Below are positions 1 through 8,128 of a DNA stretch of 42,488 bases, piece after piece. The DNA is taken from contig JAUWQD010000021.1 of the NCBI GenBank assembly GCA_030611265.1, positions 1-42,488 of the forward strand, given 5' to 3'. Position numbers and translations under genes: made by a program. The notes below the pieces were generated by a model. That model searched no databases. It was given only the letters and a program-made list of their open reading frames with translations, and was not told the DNA's origin. Position 1 is the first letter of the stretch, and the number at the start of each line of letters is the position of its first letter. Source of the DNA: Methanosarcinaceae archaeon. GTDB lineage: Archaea; Halobacteriota; Methanosarcinia; Methanosarcinales; Methanosarcinaceae.

Positions 1-1502
1 CCATTCCACAGTAATCAAAGCCATGTGTTTGAATGGTTTGGGATTCAACGAAAGCCGACTGTACCTTTATTCTGACTATTTTGAAAACCTTCCAACAGAA
101 CGATTATTGGGTGAAGGAATTCTTCCAGAACACATAAACGACGACGTTCTTGGAAGAACACTTGATAAAATATATGAACACGGCTGTACTGAACTTTTCA
201 ATAAGATAGTCCTCACAGCAATGAAAAACGTTCCGTTAGACAACCATATTCTACACAACGACACAACCAGTTTCAGTTTATATGGAAATTACGAAAAACG
301 TGATACTGAACTCAATACCATTGAAATTACTTACGGCCACCCTAAAGATAATCGATGGGATTTGAAACGTTTTGTACTGAACATGGTTTGTAATCAGGAA
401 GGAATACCTCTTTTTGTCGAAACCCTTTCGGGAAATGCTTCTGATAAAACAACATTAGTGAAAAACGTCAAGAAAATACAGAATAGTCTTGATTTGGACG
501 AAAAAGTGTATCACATTGCTGATAGTGCGATTTACAGTGACAAGAACATCTCAGAGTTAGGGGAAAAAACTCTTTGGATCACAAGACCGCCTGCGACAAT
601 AAATGAAGTTAAAGATCTTCAGAATACATATGTTGAATTAGAATTTTGTACAGATCAGCGATACTCGTATTATGAAACGACATCGTCATATGGTGGAATT
701 GAACAAAAATGGGTATTGATTCAATCTAAAGCGACTAAAAAACGACAGGTGAAGACATTTAACAACAATATTGAGAAGAATCTGAATACTGCAAATAAAT
801 CACTTAACAAATTGAAAAGGGTGGAGCATGCATGTGAAAAAGATGCAAATCAAGCTGCACAAAAATGGCTTGAAGAACACCAAATGTATCAATTTAAACA
901 GCTATCAATTGAATCAAAATCACGTAAGATTGATGGTAAAAAGGGACGGCCAAAGAAAGGAGAAGAAGTTAAAACTGTTTATTTGATTAAGGCAAACATT
1001 AAAGTTAGTAGACAAGCAATAACACAAAAACGTAAAACACTTGGGAGATTTGTTCTGGCTACAAATGATCTTGATCTTACGGTTGATGAAATATTGTCTT
1101 ATTATAAAAATCAGGGTAATGTTGAGCGTGGGTTCATGTTTCTGAAAGATAAGAGCTTTCATATTTCAGAGGTGTATTTAAAGAAGGAAAGTAGGATTGA
1201 AGCTTTGTCAATGATTATGGTATTATGTTTGTTCCTTTATTCAATTGCTCAATGGAAGTTGAGAAGTAAGTTAAAAGAGACTAAGAAATGTGTCCAGAAT
1301 CAGGTTAAGAAGACTACACAGAGTCCAACAATGAAATGGGTATTTTTCTTGTTTAGGAGGATTACGGAATTGGAAATTTCACTTGATGGGATTGTTGAAA
1401 AAAGGGTGGCAAATATGACTGATGAATTATGGGATATATTAAGTCTGATGGGGAAAGAATGCGAAAAATACTATGTTTGATGAAAGACGTGCGGAAAGTG
1501 CG
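1..1502 (+). mobile_element. IS1634/IS4-like insertion sequence, left end outside window
   Basis: This is the right-hand part of an insertion sequence. Its right terminal inverted repeat (tgcggaaagtgcg, 1490-1502) is the exact complement of the left-end repeat of the broken second copy at 12883-12895. The left end and the first 47 codons of the transposase lie outside the window; the second copy shows what they look like. The element is inserted in a YqaA-like gene whose reading frame stops matching exactly at the repeat edge, so the boundary at 1502/1503 is well supported. The target duplication cannot be checked because only one side is visible. Confidence 0.85.
2..1480 (+). CDS. IS1634/IS4-family transposase, 5' truncated by window edge
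   Basis: DDE-type transposase that cuts and pastes its own IS. The open frame is read through the window start; the in-frame ATG at 23 is internal, because the partial copy at 13034 has 47 further codons before the equivalent Met. Candidate catalytic acids are in HNDTTSF, in ADSAIYS, and the Glu of NVERGFMFLKD, which also fits the Y-R-E-K region of the IS4/IS1634 group. A lysine-rich stretch in the middle (KSRKIDGKKGRPKKGEE) separates the second acidic residue from the Glu, as in the IS1634 group. The visible frame has no stops or frameshifts, so this copy could be active. The family call comes from motif memory; IS1634 versus another IS4 subgroup is not proven. Confidence 0.85.
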   Translation, partial: HSTVIKAMCLNGLGFNESRLYLYSDYFENLPTERLLGEGILPEHINDDVLGRTLDKIYEHGCTELFNKIVLTAMKNVPLDNHILHNDTTSFSLYGNYEKRDTELNTIEITYGHPKDNRWDLKRFVLNMVCNQEGIPLFVETLSGNASDKTTLVKNVKKIQNSLDLDEKVYHIADSAIYSDKNISELGEKTLWITRPPATINEVKDLQNTYVELEFCTDQRYSYYETTSSYGGIEQKWVLIQSKATKKRQVKTFNNNIEKNLNTANKSLNKLKRVEHACEKDANQAAQKWLEEHQMYQFKQLSIESKSRKIDGKKGRPKKGEEVKTVYLIKANIKVSRQAITQKRKTLGRFVLATNDLDLTVDEILSYYKNQGNVERGFMFLKDKSFHISEVYLKKESRIEALSMIMVLCLFLYSIAQWKLRSKLKETKKCVQNQVKKTTQSPTMKWVFFLFRRITELEISLDGIVEKRVANMTDELWDILSLMGKECEKYYV

Positions 1503-1686
1503 ATGCACCTAAATAATTACCAATTGAAGCCACAAAAACAACTGTCATAAAATCAAATTTATTTAGTACCATTAATGCGACCAATCCTTCAGATCCCAAT
1601 GGAAGTATAGTCGAAGCAAGAAAACTTGTTACAAATAGACTAATGTATCCATAACTATTGAGAATCGCATTCACATCAAAAAACAT
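1503..1686 (-). pseudogene. YqaA/DedA-like membrane protein, N-terminal fragment cut by IS
   Basis: Reading from 1686 on the minus strand gives about 61 residues starting MFFDVNAILNSYGYISLFVT. They include a hydrophobic segment, LPLGSEGLVALMV, and a conserved-looking GNYLGA, which resemble the start of YqaA-type (SNARE-associated/DedA superfamily) inner membrane proteins. After GNYLGA the frame runs into the terminal inverted repeat of the IS, so the rest of the gene must lie beyond the other IS end, outside the window. Family assignment rests on a short fragment. Confidence 0.65.
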
Positions 1687-1811
1687 ATTTAATCAATTCA
1701 AATGATATTTTTCATAATTCGCACAGAGTTTATGATATTTACTAAAGTAATATATAAAATGTGCTATTATATTAATGTAGATTTATTGTATTTTCCCTAA
1801 CTGTGATCAAT
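1687..1811. promoter_or_regulatory. AT-rich divergent intergenic region
   Basis: Very AT-rich spacer between the disrupted YqaA-like gene and the PEGA gene, with several TATA-like stretches, for example around 1748-1760. It probably contains both promoters; no operator can be singled out. Confidence 0.35.
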
Positions 1812-3959
1812 ATGCTGAAAATAAATTCACTGAATAACAGACCATTTTTATTATTGTTCGTAGCATTGATTATTTTAATATCTGTTTCGATTCCAGTGGA
1901 TGCAGCCGCACCAAAAGTATCAGTATCTACATCTTTTTCCAGTCATGTTGATCCAGGGGATACTTCTCAGTTAAATATAGTCGTTTCAGAAACAGGGGGT
2001 CTCGACTGGATAAAGGATGCAACGGTTGGGATTAGTGTATCACCTTCTGATGGCATATATTTATCGAAAACTACATCAAATACTGTTGCACGAATTAACA
2101 AATTATCTTCTGCTAATTTTGCATTTCCAATACAGGTTTTGGATAATGCGCCATCAGGTGAAAAAACTATACACATAACTGTTCGATATTATGAAATGGA
2201 TATATTCAATATTGATACTTATGGACCTTATTTTGTTACTTTGAGTAAAACATTTTATGTGAATGATCAATATGGTACCATAGAAATAGTATCAAATCCA
2301 AGTGGTGTAAATGTTTACCTTGATGGTGCATACAAAGGAACTACACCGACAACATTATACAATGTTCCAATCGGTTCCCATACAGTCAAATTAGCAAAAT
2401 CTGGTTACAGTGATGTGTCCAGTACTGTAACTGTAAGTTCAGGTAAAACAGCATCTGTTTCCAAGACACTCACTGCTCAAACAGGTTCTATCAGTGTATC
2501 TTCAAATCCAAGTGGTGCAAATGTTTACCTTGATGGCACATCCAAAGGAACTACACCGATAACGTTACACAATGTTCCAATAGGTTCACATACAATCAAA
2601 TTAGCAAAATCGGGTTACAATGATGTATCCAGTACTGTAACTGTAGGTTCAGGTCAAACATCATCTGTTTCTAAGACACTCACTGGCCAAACAGGTTCTA
2701 TCAGTGTATCATCAAATCCAAGTGGTGCAAAAATATATCTCGATGGGACATATAAAGGAACTACACCAAAAACTCTGAGCAACGTTCCAATAGGTTCACA
2801 TACGGTCAAATTAGCACAAACAGGGTACAGTGATGTTTCTAAGTCAGTGACTGTTACTTCGGGTAAAATAGCACAGGTCTCGAAAACATTATCCATAGAC
2901 CCAATTTTAGTTATTGGTGGTCTTTTTCTATTGTTATTTCCCATTATTGGCTTCATTTTTAGAAAGAGAAAAAATTCAAATGTTTTGCCAGATAGTACAA
3001 TCACCTCCGTGCGTTCAGATAGTACAAATTTACAAAAACAAAACACATCAAAGCCGACAATTGCAATCGAATCAAAAGAAAAGAGTATCAACATAAAATC
3101 TGCCTTCGGCTATAAAGGCGCGACTATCCAATATAAGATAAAAATTGAAAATCCCACACCTGAGCCAATCGGTGATATCAAAGTAAATCTCTATGTGCCG
3201 GATGTGTTTCTTGTATCGGAAATCACCAAAACAATTGGTATGTTAAAACCGGATGAGGCTAAGACTGTAACTTTTGAGATACGCCCAACAGGGGAATGTG
3301 GCGATTGTGAAGTGTCTGGCAAAGTAATATATTACGATTATTTGACCAAAAAGACAAGCGAGATAGATATTCCTTCAAAGAGCCTGAGCATCGTTTGCCC
3401 CATGCTGAAAGTAAAAGAGATCAACGAGTCCGAATGGCACAATGTTGTCGGGAGCCTTGTCGAAACAGAAGAAAATACAAGGGAGATCGATATGCCGGCA
3501 GAGACGTTATTCGCGATGTTGTCTCGCATCGTGAAAGACATGCACATGTATTCGCTTAAACCCGAAATAACAGGGGACCAGCAGTTATTCAACGGTGTAG
3601 CAAGGTTCTACGGCGAAGGTGTCAAGGAATTGAAATACGCCGCGCAGATCGAGGTCGTTGGCGGCGCGAAGAAATCAAAACTCATACTCAAAGCATGGGC
3701 AGAGCGCGAGGATGCATTAACAGGATTCTATCATGGAATACTTGATGAACTGGAAAAGCGTGTGCAGGTCAAAGGATATATTAATGACAGTATCGTGCAG
3801 AACTTCTATCACTATGGTGACAACATCGGAACGCAAGTGAAGGATTCGTTTGTGTATAAATCGAATGTTGGAAACGGTGATACTGGTACTTGTCCGCAGT
3901 GTGGAATGGAAAAAACAGAAGGGGAGCCATTCTGCTCGGGGTGCGGGACGAAATTTTGA
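1812..3959 (+). CDS. PEGA-repeat membrane protein with cytoplasmic zinc ribbon
   Basis: About 715 residues from the ATG at 1812; a GTG at 1803 is in frame, but its bases look like part of the ribosome binding site (tgtgatc). Layout: signal peptide (about 7-32), an extracytoplasmic beta-rich domain, three PEGA repeats of exactly 70 residues (about 155-224, 225-294, 295-364; core NPSGxxxYLDGxxKGTTP and GSHTxKLAxxGY), one membrane helix (about 365-386) followed by RKRK, a cytoplasmic Ig-like domain, an unassigned alpha/beta-looking region, and a C-terminal zinc ribbon with two CxxC pairs (first Cys about 694). PEGA domains are common on archaeal and bacterial cell surfaces and are thought to bind surface polymers. 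A role linking surface contact to a cytoplasmic partner is inference. The 3' part is visibly richer in GC than the repeat part. Confidence 0.85.
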   Translation: MLKINSLNNRPFLLLFVALIILISVSIPVDAAAPKVSVSTSFSSHVDPGDTSQLNIVVSETGGLDWIKDATVGISVSPSDGIYLSKTTSNTVARINKLSSANFAFPIQVLDNAPSGEKTIHITVRYYEMDIFNIDTYGPYFVTLSKTFYVNDQYGTIEIVSNPSGVNVYLDGAYKGTTPTTLYNVPIGSHTVKLAKSGYSDVSSTVTVSSGKTASVSKTLTAQTGSISVSSNPSGANVYLDGTSKGTTPITLHNVPIGSHTIKLAKSGYNDVSSTVTVGSGQTSSVSKTLTGQTGSISVSSNPSGAKIYLDGTYKGTTPKTLSNVPIGSHTVKLAQTGYSDVSKSVTVTSGKIAQVSKTLSIDPILVIGGLFLLLFPIIGFIFRKRKNSNVLPDSTITSVRSDSTNLQKQNTSKPTIAIESKEKSINIKSAFGYKGATIQYKIKIENPTPEPIGDIKVNLYVPDVFLVSEITKTIGMLKPDEAKTVTFEIRPTGECGDCEVSGKVIYYDYLTKKTSEIDIPSKSLSIVCPMLKVKEINESEWHNVVGSLVETEENTREIDMPAETLFAMLSRIVKDMHMYSLKPEITGDQQLFNGVARFYGEGVKELKYAAQIEVVGGAKKSKLILKAWAEREDALTGFYHGILDELEKRVQVKGYINDSIVQNFYHYGDNIGTQVKDSFVYKSNVGNGDTGTCPQCGMEKTEGEPFCSGCGTKF
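2274..2903 (+). repeat. Three tandem 210-bp repeats encoding PEGA domains
   Basis: Three consecutive 210-bp units inside the preceding gene. The marker aatccaagtggtg recurs at 2296, 2506 and 2716. Units 1 and 2 are close to each other at DNA level and unit 3 has diverged more, suggesting recent internal duplication of the middle unit. Confidence 0.9.
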
Positions 3960-4030
3960 GGGAAGAGGATGTGGGGGATTTGACACTGTATAAAACCGAG
4001 AACTGATTGAAATCCCACTTGTTTTTTTAC

Positions 4031-4384
4031 TTATTGCTGCTTTTTCAGTTGAGTCTCGATAAATGTCAGTATATCGGTTAAGTTCACATCATCACTCGGT
4101 AAGACATCGTTTTTATCGTGAACATGGTGTGGAAAATTCGACAGATTTCTGTGATGTGGGGCGTTATCCCATCTTCTTATCAAGACGCCGTTCTTTTGCC
4201 AGTGATAAGAATATTCTCGCCAGTCTTCTCCCATGATTTCAGATACATATAATACAGACTCATCTGTAAGAGTTGCATTCGCTCTGATCATTTCAATTTC
4301 AGGTTCGACCAGGGTTTTTGTGATATTAAGATCAACAACAACACTATGGTTTCTTAGAATAGTTATAGTCCTGATCACAACCAC
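4031..4384 (-). CDS. TumE-like (DUF6516) toxin of a toxin-antitoxin pair
   Basis: About 117 residues starting with a GTG. Features reminiscent of the TumE/DUF6516 family are an N-terminal beta region, an aromatic YSYHWQ segment, then IRRWDNAPHH and FPHHVHDK, with a leucine/lysine-rich C-terminus. The gene starts inside the end of the upstream gene: GTG codons at 4384 and 4378 overlap its TGA (GTGA at 4378-4375), typical of translational coupling in toxin-antitoxin operons. The family is thought to act as a toxin held by its partner; the molecular target is not clear. The assignment rests on motif memory and gene arrangement. Confidence 0.6.
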   Translation of the reverse strand: MVVIRTITILRNHSVVVDLNITKTLVEPEIEMIRANATLTDESVLYVSEIMGEDWREYSYHWQKNGVLIRRWDNAPHHRNLSNFPHHVHDKNDVLPSDDVNLTDILTFIETQLKKQQ

Positions 4385-4692
4385 GGTGATATCTCCCCAT
4401 GGGTAGATTTCCAGTAATTATATGCTTTGGAATATGCTTTCCATTCAATATAATCGTCCCATTTTTCAAAATCTTCGGTTTCAGCTGATTTGATCTGTTG
4501 TTCAAAATCTTCAAAAACAATGCCATATTTTGTCTCGAAATCTTGCATGGATGATTCGAATTCTTTCATCTTTGACAAACTAAGATCATGTACTATATTT
4601 ATAATGGCAGATCTTTCATTTTTGAATAAGCCATGGTGTACCATGCCCGTGATGGGTTTCCAGACATTTGCAGGTATTTCTAAAGTTTCCAT
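4375..4692 (-). CDS. Putative antitoxin partner of the TumE-like toxin
   Basis: About 105 residues, starting METLEIPANVW. The ATG at 4692 is preferred over an in-frame GTG at 4701 because the archaeal ribosome binding site ggtgat (4702-4697) lies just ahead of it and includes the GTG. The protein begins with a short strand plus helices (VHHGLFKNERSAIINIVHDL, ribbon-helix-helix-like), then is acidic and helical, ending KWDDYIEWKAYSKAYNYWKS. Small genes of this pattern sit directly upstream of DUF6516 genes in archaea. It overlaps the toxin gene by 10 bp and diverges from the ATPase gene at 4832. Antitoxin function is inferred from position and size. Confidence 0.55.
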   Translation of the reverse strand: METLEIPANVWKPITGMVHHGLFKNERSAIINIVHDLSLSKMKEFESSMQDFETKYGIVFEDFEQQIKSAETEDFEKWDDYIEWKAYSKAYNYWKSTHGEISPWL

Positions 4693-4802
4693 AAATATCA
4701 CCGGATTTTAATATATCATTTCTAATGTACATTGCTCATTCTCTCTATTATAAATATCGCTAATGGTGCACTTTATAAAAACATGTAGTTCATAAAAGTT
4801 AT

Positions 4803-4831
4803 ATACTTCAAAGTATAATACTTCAAAGTAT
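4803..4831 (+). promoter_or_regulatory. Duplicated palindrome touching the ATPase start codon
   Basis: Two identical 14-bp imperfect palindromes, atacttcaaagtat, lie at 4803-4816 and 4818-4831, one base apart. The second ends at the base just before the ATG at 4832. Each has arms atactt/aagtat around a 2-nt centre. The spacing of 15 bp and the contact with the start codon suggest an operator, or a site bound by the gene product itself. Confidence 0.6.
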
Positions 4832-6229
4832 ATGAATTTCATTGGTCGAAAAAGAGAACTGGAAACCCTCTCAGCAAGGTTTGCAAGCAGCAGAGCCGAA
4901 TTCCTGATAATCTATGGCAGACGAAGGATTGGCAAGACCGAACTGATAAAAACCCTAATCTCCAAACAACATCCCGGCATAATCTTGATTGGCAGGGAAG
5001 AATCAAAGAAACTCCAGCTTGAACGCTACTCAAGGATACTCGCCGAGTATTTTAATGACGAACTGTTGAAAATACAGGGTTTTGCAGACTGGGATGCGTT
5101 CTTTGAATACATCTGTCAACAGGCTAAAGGACAGCGTTTCATTCTGGCACTTGATGAGTTTCCATACCTTGTGAAAGACGACAAAGCACTACCCTCCATA
5201 TTACAAGATTATTGGGACAACAAACTTAAAGACAGCAACATATTCCTGATCCTTTCAGGTTCCAGCATCGCCATGATGGAAAAACTCATGTCATATCGTG
5301 CCCCCCTCTACGGAAGACGCACAGGTCAGATAAAACTTGATGCACTGCCATTTAAGGACGTAGCAGGCTATGTGGGAAATATAAAGCGAGCAGTGGAGAT
5401 GTACAGCGTATTTGGCGGCACTCCTGCATATATCACACAAACCGACCCTGCACATGACATATACTGGAATATCGACAAGAACATATTGAATTTTGATTCG
5501 TTCATCTACAGGGATATTAAATTTATCCTGCTTGAAGAACTTGAAGAGCCCAGATATTATTTCTCAGTGCTTGAATCAATAGCCAGCGGTAGCACAAACC
5601 TTGGCAAGATCACGAATTATACGGGACTTGATCGCAGTCTCGTAAACAAATATTTGAGTGTACTTATCGATCTTGGAATAATAAAACGGGAAATTCCGGT
5701 AACAGAATCCATCCGATCCAAAAAAGGACTCTACTCCATAAAGGATAATGCATTCGCTTTTTGGTTCCGGTTCATTTTCCCCAGCGAGGATCTGATCGAC
5801 CTTGGACGCGGAGAAGTTGCGTTGAAACGTATTAAAACTGGGCTTAACTCTTATCTTGGCAGAACATTTGAAGAGATTGCAAAAGAGTTCTTGTGGGACA
5901 TGAACTTAAAAAAAGGTGTGCCATTTTCATTTTTAAAACTTGGATCATGGTGGTACAAAGAGAGAGAGATCGATATTGTAGCCCTTGATGATGAATCCAA
6001 CATTTTCTTTTGTGAAGTGAAATGGAAAGACATGACTGAGGCAGAAGCATTGAGCCTGATCGGGCAGTTAAAGGAAAAATCTGAGCATGTCCATTGGCGC
6101 AATGAACATCGAAATGAATATTATGGAATCATAGCCAGAACAATAGAGGGGAAGGGAATGGAAAAATTAACCGATGCCGGCTACTTTGTTTATGATCTTA
6201 ATGATTTTGAGAAATGGATAGTTGAATAA
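4832..6229 (+). CDS. Archaeal AAA+ ATPase with DUF234/PD-(D/E)XK-like C-terminus
   Basis: 465 residues. The N-terminus MNFIGRKRELETL is typical of the archaeal ATPase family. Walker A is GRRRIGKT (29-36) and Walker B is FILALDEF (Asp108, Glu109), followed by sensor-like LSGSS. A winged-helix segment (about 250-300, GLDRSLVNKYLSVL) leads to a C-terminal domain with GRTFEEIAKEF and a nuclease-like core Asp381, Glu395, Lys397 (IDIVAL...CEVKW). Such proteins are widespread in archaea, often near mobile DNA, with no settled function; DNA handling or defence is a guess. The palindromes directly upstream suggest tight control, and no ribosome binding site is visible. It diverges from the toxin-antitoxin pair. 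Confidence 0.85.
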   Translation: MNFIGRKRELETLSARFASSRAEFLIIYGRRRIGKTELIKTLISKQHPGIILIGREESKKLQLERYSRILAEYFNDELLKIQGFADWDAFFEYICQQAKGQRFILALDEFPYLVKDDKALPSILQDYWDNKLKDSNIFLILSGSSIAMMEKLMSYRAPLYGRRTGQIKLDALPFKDVAGYVGNIKRAVEMYSVFGGTPAYITQTDPAHDIYWNIDKNILNFDSFIYRDIKFILLEELEEPRYYFSVLESIASGSTNLGKITNYTGLDRSLVNKYLSVLIDLGIIKREIPVTESIRSKKGLYSIKDNAFAFWFRFIFPSEDLIDLGRGEVALKRIKTGLNSYLGRTFEEIAKEFLWDMNLKKGVPFSFLKLGSWWYKEREIDIVALDDESNIFFCEVKWKDMTEAEALSLIGQLKEKSEHVHWRNEHRNEYYGIIARTIEGKGMEKLTDAGYFVYDLNDFEKWIVE

Positions 6230-6247
6230 CTCAAAAAGTTCATTTTA

Positions 6248-6275
6248 TCCCCTATATCATCTTAAAGGGGAAAAA
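6248..6275 (+). terminator. Possible terminator hairpin after the ATPase gene
   Basis: A cccc...gggg pair flanked by T-rich (left) and A-rich (right) sequence about 20 bases after the ATPase stop. The stem is short and the loop long, so support is weak. Confidence 0.3.
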
Positions 6276-6383
6276 TTCAACAATCAAATTAATTTCATTT
6301 ATATAAGAGTGTATCATTTTCCCATATAGGTTCCTATTTGGTAAATATGATATACTTCCCATATCTGCATTTATTAAGAGAAT

Positions 6384-6425
6384 GCGCCGCCTGCGGCGTA
6401 TTGTTGTATTGTTTTTTAGTTTAGT
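6384..6425 (+). repeat. GC hairpin plus T-tract element, copy 1
   Basis: cgccgc-ct-gcggcg (6385-6398) followed by an AT-rich spacer and ttttttagtttag. The same 14-bp palindrome recurs at 34973-34986 and a close variant at 27201-27216, each followed by a T-rich run ending in ttttagttt. It lies at the 3' side of pdxT (minus strand) and after the ATPase gene (plus strand), so it could terminate plus-strand transcripts. Confidence 0.6.
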
Positions 6426-6437
6426 CAAAGCAGCGTG

Positions 6438-7037
6438 TTACCGCCCAAAAACCCTATCCAAAAAATACCGATGCAACCTCAAATCATCCGTAAGTTCAGG
6501 ATGGAACGCCAGCGCAAGCACATTTCCCTGCTCGGCTGCCACCACAAATTCATCAATCTTTGAAAGCACCTTCACATCATCCCCAAATTCCACAATCGCA
6601 GGAGCGCGAATAAACACTGCATTGTACGGTGAATCCAGCACCGAAACATCAAGTTCTGCTTCAAATGACTCACGCTGTCGCCCGAATGCATTTCTGTTAA
6701 CTCTGACATCCATAAGCGAGAGTAAATTCTGGTGCGTCTTCTCAACCTGCGAATCTCCCTCTTTTGCAAGAAGTATCAATCCTGCACACGTGCCCATTAT
6801 TGGCATACCCTTCGCAGCAGCCTCCTTGATCTCATCTGCAATCCCCTCGTGAACCAACAAACTGCCAAGTGTTGTGCTCTCCCCACCGGGCAGGACAAGA
6901 GCATCACATTCAGGAACTAACCCACTATGTTTAATGGCAACTATCTCGGCACTCTCTCCACGCTCGGAAAGTGCACGCTCAAGTGCCTCAACATGTTCGG
7001 AAACAGCACCCTGAATAGCAATAACACCAATACGCAT
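6438..7037 (-). CDS. pdxT: Pyridoxal 5'-phosphate synthase glutaminase subunit
   Basis: Glutaminase half of the two-subunit PLP synthase; it releases ammonia from glutamine and channels it to PdxS. The start at 7037 (MRIGVIAIQG, 199 residues) matches the family; a longer frame to 7067 adds ten unlikely residues. The class I glutamine amidotransferase features are complete: oxyanion region PGGEST (50-55), nucleophile Cys84 in GTCAGL, and the His179/Glu181 pair in FHPEL. It lies 77 bp downstream of pdxS on the same strand, so the two are probably co-transcribed. Confidence 0.95.
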   Translation of the reverse strand: MRIGVIAIQGAVSEHVEALERALSERGESAEIVAIKHSGLVPECDALVLPGGESTTLGSLLVHEGIADEIKEAAAKGMPIMGTCAGLILLAKEGDSQVEKTHQNLLSLMDVRVNRNAFGRQRESFEAELDVSVLDSPYNAVFIRAPAIVEFGDDVKVLSKIDEFVVAAEQGNVLALAFHPELTDDLRLHRYFLDRVFGR

Positions 7038-7114
7038 AATTAAAGCACCATCAAAAATAAAGACCAATAATTAATTCAATATTAAATATAAAAATAAAAA
7101 AGACTGCGGTGGGA

Positions 7115-8011
7115 TTACCAGCCGCGTGTCTGGAGAACCTGGTCCTCCGGGATCGAACTGACACTGATCCCTTTCATACCGGATCCGATACCTTTTGAAA
7201 CCTCGGCAAGCACTTCAGGTTTGTCGTAATTGTTAACTGCCTCGACAATAGCTTTTGCCATAGCTTCAGGTTTCTCTGCCGTGAAAATACCTGAACCCAC
7301 GAACACGCCATCTGCACCAAGGCGCATCATAAGTGCTGCATCTGCAGGTGTTGCAACTCCGCCCGCAGCGAAATTGACTACAGGAATACGCTCCATCTTT
7401 GCAGTCTCAATAACAAGTTCTATAGGTGCCTCAATATCGCGAGCGACCATAATGAGTTCTTCCTTTGTTTTGCCCTTGAGTTCCCGTATCTCACCCATAA
7501 TCTGCTTCATGTGGCGTACGGCCTCACTAACATCACCGGTACCTGCTTCGCCTTTTGTGCGTATCATTGCAGCACCTTCATTGATCCTTCGAAGAGCCTC
7601 GCCCAAGTTTCTTGCACCACAAACGAATGGTACTGTGAACTCTGTCTTGTCAATATGATAAAAATTATCAGCAGGTGTCAACACCTCTGACTCATCGATC
7701 ATATCAGCACCAAGGGATTGCAATATCTCAGCCTCAACAAAATGCCCGATACGTGCCTTTGCCATAACAGGGATCGTCACAGTATCAATGACTTCAGCAA
7801 CCATTGCCGGGTCTGCCATTCTTGCGACTCCGCCCTCTTTTCTGATGTCGGAAGGCACAGACTGAAGTGCCATGACCGCAACAGCACCGGCATCTTCAGC
7901 GATCTTTGCCTGCTCAGGGTTCGTGACATCCATAATAACGCCGCCTTTTTGCATTTTTGCAAAGCCGCGTTTGATCAATTCAGTACCATGTCGTAATTTC
8001 TCAAGCTCCAT
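7115..8011 (-). CDS. pdxS: Pyridoxal 5'-phosphate synthase lyase subunit
   Basis: Synthase half of PLP synthase, a (beta/alpha)8 barrel that makes pyridoxal 5'-phosphate from ribose 5-phosphate, glyceraldehyde 3-phosphate and ammonia. At 298 residues it has normal length. The substrate-binding lysine is Lys85 in [10 protein letters not shown], and the conserved Asp28 (VIMDVT) and the phosphate-binding region [13 protein letters not shown] are present. The partner pdxT lies directly downstream. The pair provides the cofactor without the DXP-dependent route. Confidence 0.97.
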   Translation of the reverse strand: MELEKLRHGTELIKRGFAKMQKGGVIMDVTNPEQAKIAEDAGAVAVMALQSVPSDIRKEGGVARMADPAMVAEVIDTVTIPVMAKARIGHFVEAEILQSLGADMIDESEVLTPADNFYHIDKTEFTVPFVCGARNLGEALRRINEGAAMIRTKGEAGTGDVSEAVRHMKQIMGEIRELKGKTKEELIMVARDIEAPIELVIETAKMERIPVVNFAAGGVATPADAALMMRLGADGVFVGSGIFTAEKPEAMAKAIVEAVNNYDKPEVLAEVSKGIGSGMKGISVSSIPEDQVLQTRGW

Positions 8012-8128
8012 TATAATCTCCTCATACTATCAGTGCGATAAAGCAATAGTCAAATTTATCCCATCTTAAACTTAAATCTACTAAATACAGGTCAATAGTT
8101 AAAAGCGTTTACTTCCAACATATCGACC

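Noticed and set aside
2654-3094. 146-residue minus-strand open frame inside the PEGA gene
   Set aside because: Antisense shadow of a well supported gene; rich in residues expected from reverse reading.
4239-4384. Start of the toxin at a later internal codon
   Set aside because: The GTG overlapping the antitoxin stop is the standard arrangement and no better start is seen downstream.
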